Shown: positions 41,813 through 53,817, counted from the first letter of the stretch. The stretch is DNA of 64,000 bases from Pyropia haitanensis (GCA_008729055.1 SDUX01000007.1:1536064-1600063), one strand, 5' to 3'. Notes: generated by a model not told the origin, from the sequence alone. A program made the numbers and translations.

Positions 41813-43889
41813 AGCGGCGGCACGCCCCGCCTCGATCCGTTGCTGCCGGCTGGTGCGGGAGCGCCGCGGCGGCTGCCGCGGCTGACGGCTGCCCAGGGGG
41901 AGGCCGACGAGCCAGTCGGCGTCGGGCGACGCTGACGTCGACGCCGACGCCGCCGCGCCGGTGGCGGCGGCGGCGGTGGTGGCGCGCGTGGCTGCCGGGG
42001 GGGTGCGCGTCGACGGCGCAGCCGCTGCCGCGGCGGCAGTGGCAGCCGCGCCGCGAGTCACGGCGCGACGTCGCCCATCGTGGGCGGATGCGGCGCTCGC
42101 CGCCGAGGCCGCGACGGTGGCGGCTGCCGCGGCGCGGCCGGCACCACCCGCGCCGCCGCCGCCGCCACCGCCACCGCCGCCGCCACCGCCGCCGCCGCCG
42201 CCACTGGCCGTGCTCCCAGGCGACGGGCACGCATCGGCGCGGTTGGCGGTCGAGGAGGTGCGCGCGATGGTGGCGAGGAAGTCGTCATAGTTGCCCCCCC
42301 CCCCCCCCTCATCAGCGTCCCCCTCGCCCGGCGCGACAAACGAGTTGCCCCCCGCGTGACGGCAGCACGTGTACCGGTGGCACTCGGCCTGCAAGCGGGT
42401 GTACCAGGCGGCGGTGCGGAGGTCCCAGTAGTTCACCTCCCACGTGTCGCCAACGACGACGCGCAGGTCAGACGCGAGCGCGACCGCGTCGGCCACCGCC
42501 GCGGCGGCAACGTCGCCCCAGGGGCCCGTCCCACCCGCCGCCCGGCGCGCCGCCTCGACGGTGGCTGGCCCCGCCGGCGACATGCTATACACGTCGCGCG
42601 CAACCACCTCGACGGCGGCCGCGAGCAGCCGGTGGATGGTCCGGTCACAGACGATGAGGTCAGACAGCGTCAGCCGCGCGCGGCAGAGGAGCTCGACCGC
42701 CACCACCCCAGCGTCGACGGGGAGGCCGCGGCCCAAAACGAGGACGCGGAGGTAAGGCGCCAGCGGCGGCACGGGCGGCCGACGTGGCCGCGGCGGCGGC
42801 CGCCGCCGCCGCCGGACGACCCCGCCCCCACCGCCGCCGCCGCCGCCGTCATGGCCCGGCGGCGGCGCCTGCCACGGCAACGGCAGCGCCGGCGGCGCCT
42901 GCCACGCAAAAAACGCGCCGGCCAGCTCCTCCTCGTCTGCCACGTCCTCCGCGTCGGGCTCGGGGGCGCGCACGAGCGGGTAGGGCGCGCGCACGATGCT
43001 GGGCCCGACGGTCGTAGCGAGCGGCGCGGCCGCCCAGTCGCCGTCGAGCAGCGCGTCAATGTGGGGACGGGTGCGGCGGAGGAGGCGGTCGTGCTCGCCA
43101 CGCCACGCGTCGTGGACGTCCTCGTCCATGGCGGTTCCCAGCTGCGCCGCCAGCGCCTGGTCGTTGAGGGGGTGCGCCGGCCGGTCGAGCACGTACGCCA
43201 TGTCGTCGAGGGTCTCGTCGTTGCTCAGCTTGAGCAGCGGGTGGACGTCATCAAAGACGCTCAGCTCGCTGCTGCTCTCCGACGGGCCCGCGCCGCCTGA
43301 CCCGTCCCGGTCACTGGAGGCACCGTCGGCCAACGAGCCGGCCGCGCCGGCCACCCCGCTGCTGGCGCTGTCGGCCGGGACGCCCCTCCGGGCCGGGCCG
43401 TCCGTGCCGCCGCCGCCGCGGCCGCCTCCACCCCCACCACCCCCGTCGACGTTGCCGGTGGTACCGCCACTACGGCCCGCAGGGGCGTCCGCGATGGCGG
43501 CGCCACCACCGCCGCCATCCCCACCGCCGCCGCCGCCGTGACCGCCGCTGCCGCCGGCGTGGCCGACCCCAGCCACTCCGCCGCCGCTGCCGGCGGCGGG
43601 CGCGACGCCGCCGCCGCCGCCAACGCCACCGACCCCCTGCAGACGGGTGCCCTGACCAGCGGCGCGCTCCCGCTGCAGCCGCTCCCACGCCACGCAGTCG
43701 GCGCAAAACTCGCACGGGTCGACTCTGGGGCGGCTGCCGCCGCCGCTGGTACCGCCGCCGCCGCCGCTGGCACCGCCACCGCCGCCGTCTCCGCCGCCGC
43801 TGGCACCGCCACCGCTGCCGTCTCCGCCGCCGCTGGCACCGCCGCCGCCGCCGCTGGCACCGCCACCGCCGCCGTCGCCGCCGCCGCTG

Positions 43890-43929
<40 letters not shown>

Positions 43930-44152
43930 TGTGGCCGCTGCTACCCGCACCGCCGCTGGAGGCGCCACGCGACGCGGCTCCCGCGTCGTCGCTGCCGACA
44001 CGCGGCGGCGACTCTGGCGTGGGTGGGGCGGCCGCTCGCGCAGGGTACCGCCCTTCCGGAGGGGGAGACGGCGGCGACGACGACGACCCCGACACGGACG
44101 ACGGCGGCGATGACGACGACGAAGACGACGTATAGGGCGGCGGTATCCCCAT
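38818..44152 (-). CDS. Giant low-complexity protein with two cyclin-like boxes (PHO80/P-type-like)
   Basis: The ATG at 44152 starts MGIPPPYTSSSS followed by Ser/Pro and Gly-rich repeats, a CEFCADC pair, and the acidic region SSELSVFDDVHPLLKLSND. Box 1 (about 42370-42760): LRVLVLGRGLPVDAGVVAVE, LTLSDLIVCDRTIHRLLAAA, VEVVARDVYSM, and WEVNYWDLRTAAWYTRLQAE, resembling PHO80-type cyclins (..vHRLlitavmvAaKf ... l..LE..fL..L.f). A roughly 850-residue Ala/Pro/Gly linker follows, with frame changes at G runs 41480-41487 and 39727-39748. Box 2 (about 38860-39190): VLPPATLVTAVALLHRFQGL, SPHTAGRLLAAALLAARRSP, then LEAALVTRLGGRGVVVEAAE, again cyclin-like, with the stop at 38818. Cyclins of this group partner CDKs in nutrient or polarity control. 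The boxes are diverged and the two ends could belong to two genes; the amino-acid use stays coding-like throughout, which favours one. Confidence 0.5.
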
Positions 44153-45640
44153 GGGGTGCCCCCGCGCGCACGCGCCCGCCGCGGCGGGGCCGCCCACACC
44201 ACAGGCGACACGGGCGGCGCGGCAGTGGTCAGCTTTGGGAGCGGGGGGCAGGGGGGGGATGGCTCCTATCCACAGCGCGCGCGCGCGGCGGGCAGGCAGC
44301 CAGCGTGGAGGTGACACCACGGGCGGCAGGCGGTCGTTGGCGGGACACGGGGGGGAAAGGGGGGGGGCACGCACGCCGGTCACGGCGCCTCCCCCCACCC
44401 CGCCCGCCGGGTGGGGGCCAAGAACAAAACCGCCCGCGCCGGCGGCCGGCAGCCGCCGCCGCGCGCCGCCGCCGGCGGGCCGGCGGGCCGACGCGGCGGC
44501 CGGGCGGCCGGCCGGGCGACCGGGCGGCCGGGCGGCCGGGCGGCCGGCCGGGGCGGCCGCCGGCGGCTGCGGTGCCGGCCCGCGCCACGCGGCGCGGGCC
44601 GGCGACCCAGCCGCGGCGGCCGCCGCCGCGCGGCCGCCGCCGCGCGGCGGCCGCCGCGCTGCGGATCCCGCGCGCGCGCGGCGGCGGCGGCGATGAAACT
44701 ACGGCGTACCACCCGCCCTCTCCCCCCCCCGCCCGCCCCCCCCCCCTCCCTACGCGGCGGCTCAAACGGCCGCCGCCGCGGCGGGGCGTGGCCACCCCGG
44801 CCGCCGCAGCACGTGCGCGTGCGCACGTCACGCGGTCAATCCCCGCGGCGGCCCCCCCCCCCCCCCCCCGCCCCCTCCCGCGGGCGACCCCCACGCGCGC
44901 CGGTAGGGACCAAGCGCGCCGGCAGAGAAATCGTACCATACAGTGGAAACCGCACCCCCCCACCGCCGGCGCCATCGCCGCCAGCCCGACTGCCGGCGGT
45001 AGCCGCCGCCGCCGCCGTCGCGGCGGCGGCGGTAACCCACGACCCAGGCGGCCGTCGGTGGCGAGACCCCACGCGGCGCGCGTGGGTGACCCGGCCGGCC
45101 GCTGGGGGCCCGCCCTCTTCCCCCCCCCTCCCCCCTCCCGATTCGCCACGAGCGTCACGGTGGCGGGGCTGGGCTTCAATCAGAAAGCACCCACCGGCGG
45201 GCCGGACGGGACCCAAGAAACGGCAATCCGGGAGGAGCCGTCGGCCGGCGCCATAAGATACGATACAAGCCGCCTTTGGTCCCCCCCCCCCCCCCCGCTG
45301 CGATCAATCCCCGTTTGGCTGGGTGAACCCCTGCACACGAGACGACGACGGCGCGCAGGAACCGCCCAAAGGATGCTGGGCAGGGTGGCCCACGCGGCAG
45401 CGTGCAGTCGTCGGCCTCCGAATGAAATGTCCTGTCCGTACCCGTGCAGATATTCATGACTGTCAATTTGTGCGCTCATCTCGCGCTGTTGGCAGCACCT
45501 CGATCCTTCGACGTGCAGTTGAAGGCGTTGCTCAACCAATGGACAAGCGTTCCTGGTTGCTGGCCATTCAAATTCAAAATCCTACGACCGGACGTCGATG
45601 CACGATCGACTCTATGTATTTGTGCCTGATAGTTTTACTC
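44153..45640. other. Upstream region of the cyclin-like gene; no supported gene
   Basis: GC-rich DNA with a CCGGGCGG-type repeat (44498-44560) and C runs. From 45430 to 45640 the composition becomes more balanced, but the short frames there (for example 45444-45629) match nothing I recognise. Confidence 0.4.
44498..44560. repeat. CCGGGCGG-type simple repeat
   Basis: About seven imperfect units of CCGGGCGGCCGG-like sequence in tandem. Confidence 0.75.
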
Positions 45641-45811
45641 GCGAGCATTTGCACTAAAGACTTGCAATCGACGACGACTGGGGCAAGTGCAGGTCGGAGG
45701 ACGGCGACGGCACGCCCGTGTTGGTGAGGGCGTCGGCGAGGTGGGGGTTTGGGTAGGCGCTGCTGGTCGTGCCGCCGCCACGGGTGGTGTGCCAGGTGGT
45801 GGCGATGGATG

Positions 45812-45985
45812 GGGAGGGGGACGGGCGGAGTGTGATGTCCTCGGATGAGTACCCCGACAGAGGATAGAAGGGGAGGGAGACGGGCGGAGTGTGATGTTCT
45901 CGGATGAGTAGCCCGACAGAGGATGGAAGGGGAGGGGGACGGGCGGAGTGTGATGTTCTCGGATGAGTTCCCCGACAGAGGCAGA
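45812..45985 (+). repeat. 59-bp tandem repeat, three copies
   Basis: The block ACGGGCGGAGTGTGATGT recurs at 45821, 45880 and 45939, a strict 59-base period, followed each time by TCGGATGAGT and CCCGACAGAGG. The copies differ at a few bases. No gene is seen; minus-strand frames through it encode REHHTPPV-like repeats. Confidence 0.9.
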
Positions 45986-47045
45986 GGGGAGTGAGGACAA
46001 GCAGGATGGGGCGGAGGGGCGGGCTAACGAGCTCGACGGGTCCCCCGACCGGCAGCCGCCCCCCCCGGGTTGCGACAACCCAGTCTGCGGCGACGGCAAC
46101 GGCGGTGCCGCCTCCCGGACGGTGCGGCCACGCCGACCACGCCAGTAGCCGCCGCCAGGGGGCCCCCCCATCCCGACAGAAACGTCCTCGACGACGCGAC
46201 CGCCGCTGCTGCCGCCGTCGACCGTGACGCCGTCGCCACCGACGGCGCCACGGACGCCGCCGCCGACGCGGCCGACCCGCACGTTCGCCGAGCGTCCCAC
46301 CCCCAATGGGGGCGCCCCCCCTGTTCGACCCGCCCGGCGTCCTCGCCCCTGGCGTGACCGCCCGCACCTCGGCGGCGGCGCTCAGCCCCGCCACCGTCGA
46401 CGTCGCGTCTGGTCGTGCGTCAGGAACGGAGGCTCCGTCATCCCAAGCGCGGACCACCCGCGGACGCTCGACGCGCCCGCGTGGGGGGGGCGCGACGGGC
46501 GAGGAGCGGCCGCGGCGGCGGGGGGCGGCGTCGCCCTCGCGTCGCGGGCGACCGACGAGGCCACCGGCACACGGCGGTGGTGGCATCGGTGGCGCGGGGG
46601 GGCGGCGGCGGCAGGGACGATGACAGCGCAGCGCGCGGGCGACACCGCCGCCCCTCGCCGCCCCCCGTGCACGTGCCGTCAGGGCCCCACGGGTGTGGGC
46701 GGCGGTCGACGCGTGGCACACCAGGAGGCAGACGCGGGGTGGGTTGGCCCATCGTCCCGGCGTCGCCCACGCACGGTGGGCGCCACGCCCAGACGCAAGC
46801 GGAGCTCCGTGGCGATGCCCACCGACGCCATGCCCCGCAGCCCCCATCGCCGTACGCTGGCCACCACCAGGGCAGTCATCCTGGACCCGCGGGTGGTGGC
46901 GGCGGCAGGAGCGTCGCCATTGGCGTCTCGCCCAACGGACCACTCACTCCTTCCCCCCCCCCCTCCCTCCCAAAGCCCCCCGCCAAACACCTCCCCCCTC
47001 TCCCCACATCGCCGGCCCCCGTCAGCGCTCGTCCTGGCATCATGG
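45986..47045. other. Unassigned GC-rich region
   Basis: Open frames exist on both strands (for example 45654-46943 minus), but none has a recognisable domain or a convincing coding composition. Confidence 0.35.
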
Positions 47046-47250
47046 CGGGGTCATCCCTCACGACCACCTGCGCTGCTGGTACCCGCCACCCATGGATGGC
47101 GGACATCCCTCAAATGGCACTCTGGCACTCTTGGCGCTCATGTGCTCGCGGCACTCGTGGGCTCACGGCACTCATGTGCCTCTTGGGGGATGTCCGCCAG
47201 CCATGCGGGGCGGGTGCCAGGAGCGCAGCCGGTAGTGGGGGGTGACGCCG
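47046..47250. repeat. Foldback inverted repeat with about 68-bp arms
   Basis: The arm 47046-47113 is largely the inverse complement of 47183-47250, for example TGGCGGACATCCCTCAA against TTGGGGGATGTCCGCCA, with about 69 bases between. The loop has short CTCATGTGC and GGCACTC repeats. It could be a foldback MITE or a transcribed hairpin in the 3' flank of the phosphatase gene. Confidence 0.7.
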
Positions 47251-47472
47251 CCAGGTGTCCCGGGCGGTCGCCACGGGCGGCCGCCAAACGGTGCAGCGAG
47301 CGGTGGTGCGGTGCGACGCCGCGGCCGTCACGGCGCGGACCGGGCGTCCACCGACGGGCACCTCGGGGGAAGAAAAAAAGGGTCGGGGGAAACGGTCTTC
47401 CCCGCGCATCTTGCTGCTGCTACGGTCCACCCCCCCCCACCACGCCCAGCCCACCCCTATCCCCTGCTCTGC

Positions 47473-48398
47473 TCAAAACCCATCCGTCCCGGGCCGGATG
47501 GCCTTCTTCACCACCTTTTGCGCCTTGTGCAGCGGCCGGCGGCGGCGGCTCCCCCCCCCGCCCCCCCCGCCCGACACGCTGCGGCCGTTGGCGCCCTTGA
47601 CGACCGCGCCCGCCGCGTCCGTCCACGCCCCCCCCCAGCCGTCGGCGCCCTCGACGAGCGCGACCTTGCCCTCCATCACCGCCCCCGCGGTGCCGTACTT
47701 GGTCAGGGGCAGCTCAAACTTGACCATCCCCGGCTGCACGCCCGTCACCGGCCGCCGCCGCGACGCAATGTCCGATAGCGCCGCGTCGCCGCCGCGCGCG
47801 AGCATGCCGCCGACGCTCACGTCGTCCGACTCCTCGCCGGCAAAGCGCAGGAGGGCGGCCAGCGGGAGCACCCCGGATGCGCCCGTCTTGGAGCCGGGCC
47901 GCGTAAACACAAACCGCACGTACGACAGGCGCACGTCGTCGAGGCACGCGACGCGCGCGAGGGGGATCGACGGCAGGTCGTCGCCAGTCCGCTCGCGGGT
48001 GCTCCGTATCAACACGGACGGCGGCGGCGGCGGCGCGGCGCTGCCGCCGCCGCCACTGGCGCCAGTGCCCCCCACCGACGGGCCGCCGCCGCCGCCGCCA
48101 CGCTCGCCCGCCGACGGGCCTTGCTGGCAGTCCACGCTGGCGCCGCTGGTGTTGCCCGCCCGCGAGATGGATAGCACCCCGTCCGACACTGTCCGGAGCG
48201 TCGTCATGTACACCCGCCCGCGCTTGAGGAACACCCCCTCCCCGTGGATGGCCACCCGCACCCGCCGGCGGCCGACGCCCCCGCCGTGGCCGCGGCGGGA
48301 CTTGCCGCCGCCCCGACCGCTGCCGCCGCGGTCGCCGCTGCTCTGGAGCGTGTCCCCGACGCCGCCGCCGCCACCACCACCACCACCGCCACCACCAC

Positions 48399-48437
<39 letters not shown>

Positions 48438-50097
48438 TGCTGCCCAGCCCGTCCAGCGCGTCATCACTCAGCTCCGCGTCGGAAAAGAGGTCGGTCGGGA
48501 CAAACCCCCCCCCCGGGGCCGGCACCTCGGGCAGCCGCCCCCCCTTGGCCGACGCCCCCTCTGCCGTCAGCGGCAGCAGCGTCGGCAGCAGCGTCGGCGC
48601 CGGGGGCGTCGGGTAGAGCCCCCGCAGCCGGATCAGCCGCACGTCCAGGGTCAGGCGGAGGCCCTCGTCGTCCCGCACCCGCGGCACCCGCTGGGCAATG
48701 TCCAGCGCAAACGACGCGACGACCGGCTTGTGGTCCGACACGGTGTAGGCCGGCACCCACGTGTACGACAGCTGCCGCACGTGCGGCCGGTGGAGCGGCA
48801 GCGAGTGCCACAGGATGCGGTCACAGTAGGCGGGCGCGCGGCTGTCGGCGTAGATGGCGGCCGGGTCGGCCGGGTTGACCACCCCCGCCGCCCCCGTGCG
48901 GACCTTGAAGCTGGGCAGGTGGCGGATGGGGCCCTCGGAAAAGTTGGCAAACACGCTCCCCCGCGCGCGCTCGTGGAGGAGCTCGTCCGCCGCGAGCAGC
49001 GCCGGCACGTCCCCCGCGGTGACGAGCGCGAGCAGGTGCCGCCGGCGCGCCTCAAACGGGAGCTCCTTGCCGCCCAGCGTCAGCGCCGTATTCAGCCGGT
49101 AGTTGAGGTCGCCCATCCAAAAGAGGTGCGTGAAGCGGTGAAAGAGCGGCAGGCCGCCGTCGCCGCGCTTGGCGTCGGCGCGGCCCCGCTCCAGCGACCG
49201 CACCAGGTCCATCACATCCTCCTGCCGCTCCCGCCGGTACTTGGGACCGTCGTGCGCCGCCAGGTGCGCGTTGATAAACGCGACGGACGTGTCGCCGAGG
49301 CGCAGCACCACCCCGACGGCGCCCTTGTTGCCGACGCTGTTGGCGATGCCGGTGCCCTCGCGGACCGTCTCCACCGACGCGACCAGGTGCGTCAGCCGCC
49401 GCTGGTGGTACACAAACAGCTTGATGCCAAACAGCCGGCGCTCGCCGGCGAGCGCAAACGCGGGGCCGAGCGTCTCGCGGATCAGCGCCGACCACTTGCC
49501 CGGCTCCTCCTCCCCGCCGCCCCCACCGCTGCCGCCGCCGCCGCCGCCGCCGCCGCCGCCCCCACCGCCGCCGCCACCACCACCACCGCCGCCACCACCA
49601 CCACCCCTGCCGCTGTGGCCATCGCCATTGCTCGCACCACCACCCCCACCACCGCCGGCACCCCCCCCCCCCCCCCCACCACCGCGGCCGACGCCGCCCC
49701 CACCGCCGCGACCGCCGCCACCGCCGCCGTCGCGGCGGCGAGGGACCCCCCCCCCCCCCCCCCCCCCCCCCACCCCCCCAGCGCGAGCGACGACAGGAGG
49801 CGGGTGTCCCCCCCCCTCCCCCCCCCCCCCCGGCCCCCCCGCCCCCCCCCCGCGGCGACGCGGAGGAGCCACCCGGCACCACCACCCGCCGCGAGCGGCC
49901 GCCCGCCCGTGGCGACCGGCCGCCGCCGCCGTCTGAGAGGAAGCCGCTGCGGTCGCCGGGGGGGCGGCCGGGCATCGTGGCGGGCGCGGGCGGCTCCCGC
50001 CGCCGGCCGCCCCGGTGCTCCCGCTCCCGGTCCCGGTGCCGGTGGTGGCGGGCCGCCGCGGCGGGGGAGCCGCCGCCGCCGCCGCCGCTGCCGCCGC

Positions 50098-50129
<32 letters not shown>

Positions 50130-50971
50130 CCCCCAACCCCTGCGCCACCACCACCACCACCACCACCACCGCCACCGCCACCACCACCACCACCACCAAC
50201 ACCACCACCACCACCACCACCACTACCACCGCCGCCACCACCGCCACCGCCGACACCACCAGGCGGGTGGACGCCAGGCGGGCGGGCGGGCCGCGGGGAC
50301 CCCCCCCCCCCCCCCCCCCACCCCCACCGGCCTCGACGGCCGCCGTGGCCGCGGCCGCCCGTCCGCGGCGGCCGCCCCGTCGCCAGCCGCCGCGGCGGCC
50401 GTCGCGGCGGCGACCAGCCCCGGCGACGGGCTCCGCCCGACGCCGCCGCGGCCGCCGGCGGGCGGCGCGGCGGCCGGCACCCCCCCCGGCGAGCCGACGG
50501 CGGCGGCCGCCCCCCCGCCCCCTCCCCCTCCGGCCGCGCCGCCCGCCCGCAACGTCACGCCGCCACCACCACCACCACCACCGCCGCCACCACCACCACC
50601 ACCACCACCGCCGCTGCCCAGCCGCACCGGGTGCGGCGACGCGACGCCCGGAATGGGCGAGGCGGTGGCGAGCACCCCCCCCCCCCCCCCCCACCCCCCC
50701 CCCCCCCCCCCGCCCCCCCCCCCCCTCCACTGCCTCCCCCCCCCCCCGCCCCCCCCCCCCCCGCCTCCTTGCCCGCCGACCGGAACGGCTGCACCATCCG
50801 CGCGACGCGGTCCTCGACGCGGTCAAAGCGGGTGGGCATCTCCTGGAGGGCGACCGCGACAAGGTCGGTGGCGGCGAGCGCCTCGGGCGGGCCGAGGAGG
50901 GCGGCGAGCGACGACGGCGGCGGCGCGTTGCCAACGTTCCACGTCACCGTCAGGAGCCGGAGGGTGCGCAT
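47473..50971 (-). CDS. Inositol-polyphosphate 5-phosphatase (IPPc domain) with a large internal insert
   Basis: The enzyme removes the 5-phosphate of phosphoinositides or inositol phosphates in the cytosol or at membranes. The ATG at 50971 gives MRTLRLLTVTWNVGNAPPP, then TDLVAVALQEMPTRF (Mg-binding Glu). A Gly-rich low-complexity insert of about 1.25 kb (50760-49505) follows, with several C/G runs where the frame changes. The catalytic domain resumes at KWSALIRETLGPAFALAGE and shows IANSVGNKGAVGV, FINAHLAAH, THLFWMGDLNYRL, PAYCDRILWHS and YTVSDHKPVVASF, the full type II signature. After it comes a C-terminal region of about 400 residues with a beta-rich segment (RRVRVAIHGEGVFLKRGRVY, VRLSYVRFVFTRPGSK) that may be a C2- or ASH-like domain, interrupted by Gly/Ser tracts, ending in a basic tail, HKAQKVVKKAIRPGTDGF. 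T-rich DNA follows the stop. Confidence 0.9.
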
Positions 50972-51617
50972 GGTGGCGCCGTGGGGGGGGGGGGGGGGGG
51001 GGGGGGGGGAAGGCGCCGCAGAGCGGCAGCCGGTGTGGGTGGGGTGGGGGCGCGTCGAGCGGGCGGGTGCGGGAAGCGCCGCGACGGCGAAAAAGGGGGT
51101 GCGGGGGTCACGAAACGGGGAACGGGGGGGGGGGGGGCGGGCCCGCCGCGGCGGGGGAGGCGGGCGCAACGCCAAGCAGGGGGCGACGTGGAGCGGCGGC
51201 ACGCGGGGGGCGAGAACAGGGGGGTGGGCAGACGCCGCCCACAGGGAAAAAAGGCCGCCCCGCCGGCGGCACACGCCGTCGACGGACCGGCGGTGCGGGT
51301 GGGGGTGGGAAGCGCGCAAAAAAAAACAAAAAAAAACACACCAGTGGGGGGCGGGGGGACAGGGGCGACGCGGCGCAGGCGCGGCGCACGCCAGGCGGCA
51401 GCGGCACGGGCGTCGACGCGGCGCCGCCGCCGCCGCGGGCGCGCGTCGCCGCGCCGGCGGTGCGGGCGCGCGCCGCGCGGGGCGGACGGGCGGCCGCCAC
51501 GGGCGGCCGCGCCGCCGCCCACAGCCGCCGCGCCGCCGGGACGCGGGCGGGGTGGGGGGAAAAAAAAAAAAACCGCCCGCCGCGGGCGGGCGGCGGCCGC
51601 CAGGGGCGGCGCCGAGC

Positions 51618-51657
<40 letters not shown>

Positions 51658-53442
51658 GACTGGCGGCGCGGCCGCCGGCGGGCAGTGGCCGCGCCACCCG
51701 CCGCGCCGCCGCGGCGCACCCCCCCGGCCGCGGCACCCCCCCCCCGCCCCCCCCGCCGTCACGCGCGCGCGCGCGCGCCCGCCGCCGCCGCCGCCACCAC
51801 CACCACCGCCACGGCCACCACCACCACCACCGCCGCCGCCGCCGCCGCCACACCAACGACACCAACCACAGCACGCCCACCGCCACACCGGTCAACCCCC
51901 CCCCCCTCCCCCACCCCCCCACCCCCCCACCCCCCCGCCCCCCCCCCCCTCGCAACGCAAACGCAGCCACGCACGCCGCCGCCGCCGCCGCGGCGGCAGC
52001 GTCGTGGCGCCGCGGCCGCCACCACCCCGACCCCACCGCCGGGCCGCGGCGCGGCGGCGGCGGCGGCGGCGGCAGCGGCAGCGGCGGCGGCGGCGGCGGC
52101 GCTGCCGCTGCCGCCGCCCGGCGGCCGCCGCCGCCGCGGCCGCCGCGGGCTGCCGCGGCACCCGGCGGGGCGGGCGGAGGGGGGCGGGGGGGGGGGGGGG
52201 GGGGGGGGGGGGTACCCGCCCCGTGCGTGGGACGCGCGGTCCACCCCGCGCCGCGTGCGGCCGTGTCCCTTACGCGTGCTGCGTGGGCGGCGGGAGGTGG
52301 GGTAGGGGGGGGGGGGGGGGGGGGGTGGGCGGATGGACGCGGTGGGGTGGGGGGGGGACGGGACGCGGTGGGGGGGGGGGGGGACGGACGCGGTGGGGAC
52401 CGGGGGGGGGGACGGACGGCGTGGGGGGGGGGGGGGGGTGGGTGTGCCACGCGCCGCGGCGGCCGCGTGCGCGCCGCTGCCACCGCGGGGGCGGCCCACC
52501 GCTGGCGGCACGGGCGGGGCCACCCAAAACCCATCGCGGGCCCCATCTACGTACGCAGACGGTGGTGGCTGCCGATGGAATCGTGTGGTGCCGGCGCCCA
52601 CACTGCTATTCCGGCCGACGAATGGGGGCGACGGTGCCCCCGGGGGGGGGGGGTCCGCGGCCGCCCGCAGACCCGGGGGGCGAGACCGCCCGCCGGTGGG
52701 CGGGACGGGCACCCCGGCGCGGCGGCGACCGGGCGGCCGCGGCGGCGGGCCGCCGCGCGGTGGCCGCGCGCACCACCCCGCGCGGTGGCGGCGCGGCCGA
52801 GCGCCGGGCTGGGCGGCCGCGCCGCCGCCGCTGGTGGCCGCCCCGTGTCGGCAATTGGCGCGCACGGGGGGGGGGGGGGGGGTCCCCGCGGTGGCCCCGT
52901 CGTGCCCGCGCCGCCACCCGCGGCGGCCGCCGCTGCGCGTCCGCGTCGACGCACCCCGCGGGAGGGGTGACCTCGCGGCGTGAAAGGGAGGGGGGGGGGG
53001 GGGGTGGGGGGTGGAGATGACGACCGCGGGTGTTGCCTCCTACCGCCGTGACTGGGCCGCGCCTGTTTTGGGGGTGGTGGGGCGCTTTGGGTGCTGTTCC
53101 CCGTCGCCCCGTGTGGAGTGCGTACGCGCGTGGACGTGTGTCGCCTGGTAGACGCGGAGGCGCGTGGTCGCAGGGGGGGTGTCGACGCGGACCGTGAAGG
53201 GTGTCTTTCTGTGGCTGCAGAGACTGGAGGACGGTCCCTGTTTTGTCGGCGGACATGAGCGCCGTTGGAGCGCTATGACCGACCGCCTCCGCGCCCACAG
53301 AGTCGTGGACGACGGCGCGCTCGGGGGGGAGTCACCGGCTCTGCTGGTCCTTGCAGCCATCAGCCCTGGGCGGGGGTGGCTCCCCTGGTGTGCTATACAC
53401 CGACGACAGGGTGTGGCTTGACGGTGGGGGAAAAGCAGACGT
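50972..53442. other. 5' flank of the phosphatase gene; long G/C runs, no gene seen
   Basis: It contains G runs at 50983-51009, 52178-52211, 52306-52325 and 52867-52882, A-rich motifs at 51318-51340 and 51559-51570, CCACCA and CG repeats near 51765-51850, and many GCC tracts. All frames are open but homopolymeric. The 53020-53440 part is ordinary in composition, with no recognisable protein. Confidence 0.5.
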
Positions 53443-53448
53443 GTGAGC

Positions 53449-53817
53449 ATGCACGTTCCGAGGCGCCGCGGCCGCTGCGACACATCGTGCAGCTACCCTG
53501 CATGCAAACTACAAACAGTAGCACAAGACATCTCCGACCAGAGGACTCGCTGGTGCACGGACCCACCGTTGTTTGCGTTTATCGACTGGGACTATTTACC
53601 CGAGTGGACTCTGTGTGCGTATTCAACCACAGCTGCGGCTGACAAACGCCCAACGTACAGTCGTGCGCTGAAAAAAAACAGGATGCACGCGCTCGGCCAC
53701 CATCACGAATTCAGCCCGTGGCCACGGGATCCGCTCGATGCTGGTGTGGCAGCGTATGGCAACGCGGACCAAAAAAGGGCGCGTCGACACGCGAAAGCAG
53801 CCCGACTCATTGGCTGA
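53449..53817 (+). CDS. Possible small Cys-containing protein, unrecognised
   Basis: An ATG at 53449 opens a 122-residue frame with less biased composition than most frames here: RRRGRCDTSCSYPACKLQTV, then LFAFIDWDYLPEWTLCAYST and a basic C-terminus, NADQKRARRHAKAARLIG. The Cys spacing (C-x3-C-x4-C) and aromatic cluster are suggestive of a small zinc-binding or transposon-derived domain, but I cannot match it to a family. Chance is possible. Confidence 0.25.
   Translation: MHVPRRRGRCDTSCSYPACKLQTVAQDISDQRTRWCTDPPLFAFIDWDYLPEWTLCAYSTTAAADKRPTYSRALKKNRMHALGHHHEFSPWPRDPLDAGVAAYGNADQKRARRHAKAARLIG

Noticed and set aside
45444..45629. Small gene in the lower-GC patch
   Set aside because: The 61-codon frame has no start context, domain or conserved composition; I could not support it.
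48244..52305. 1,353-codon plus-strand open frame
   Set aside because: It is the shadow of the 5-phosphatase gene and of Gly/Pro-encoding repeats, with no domain.
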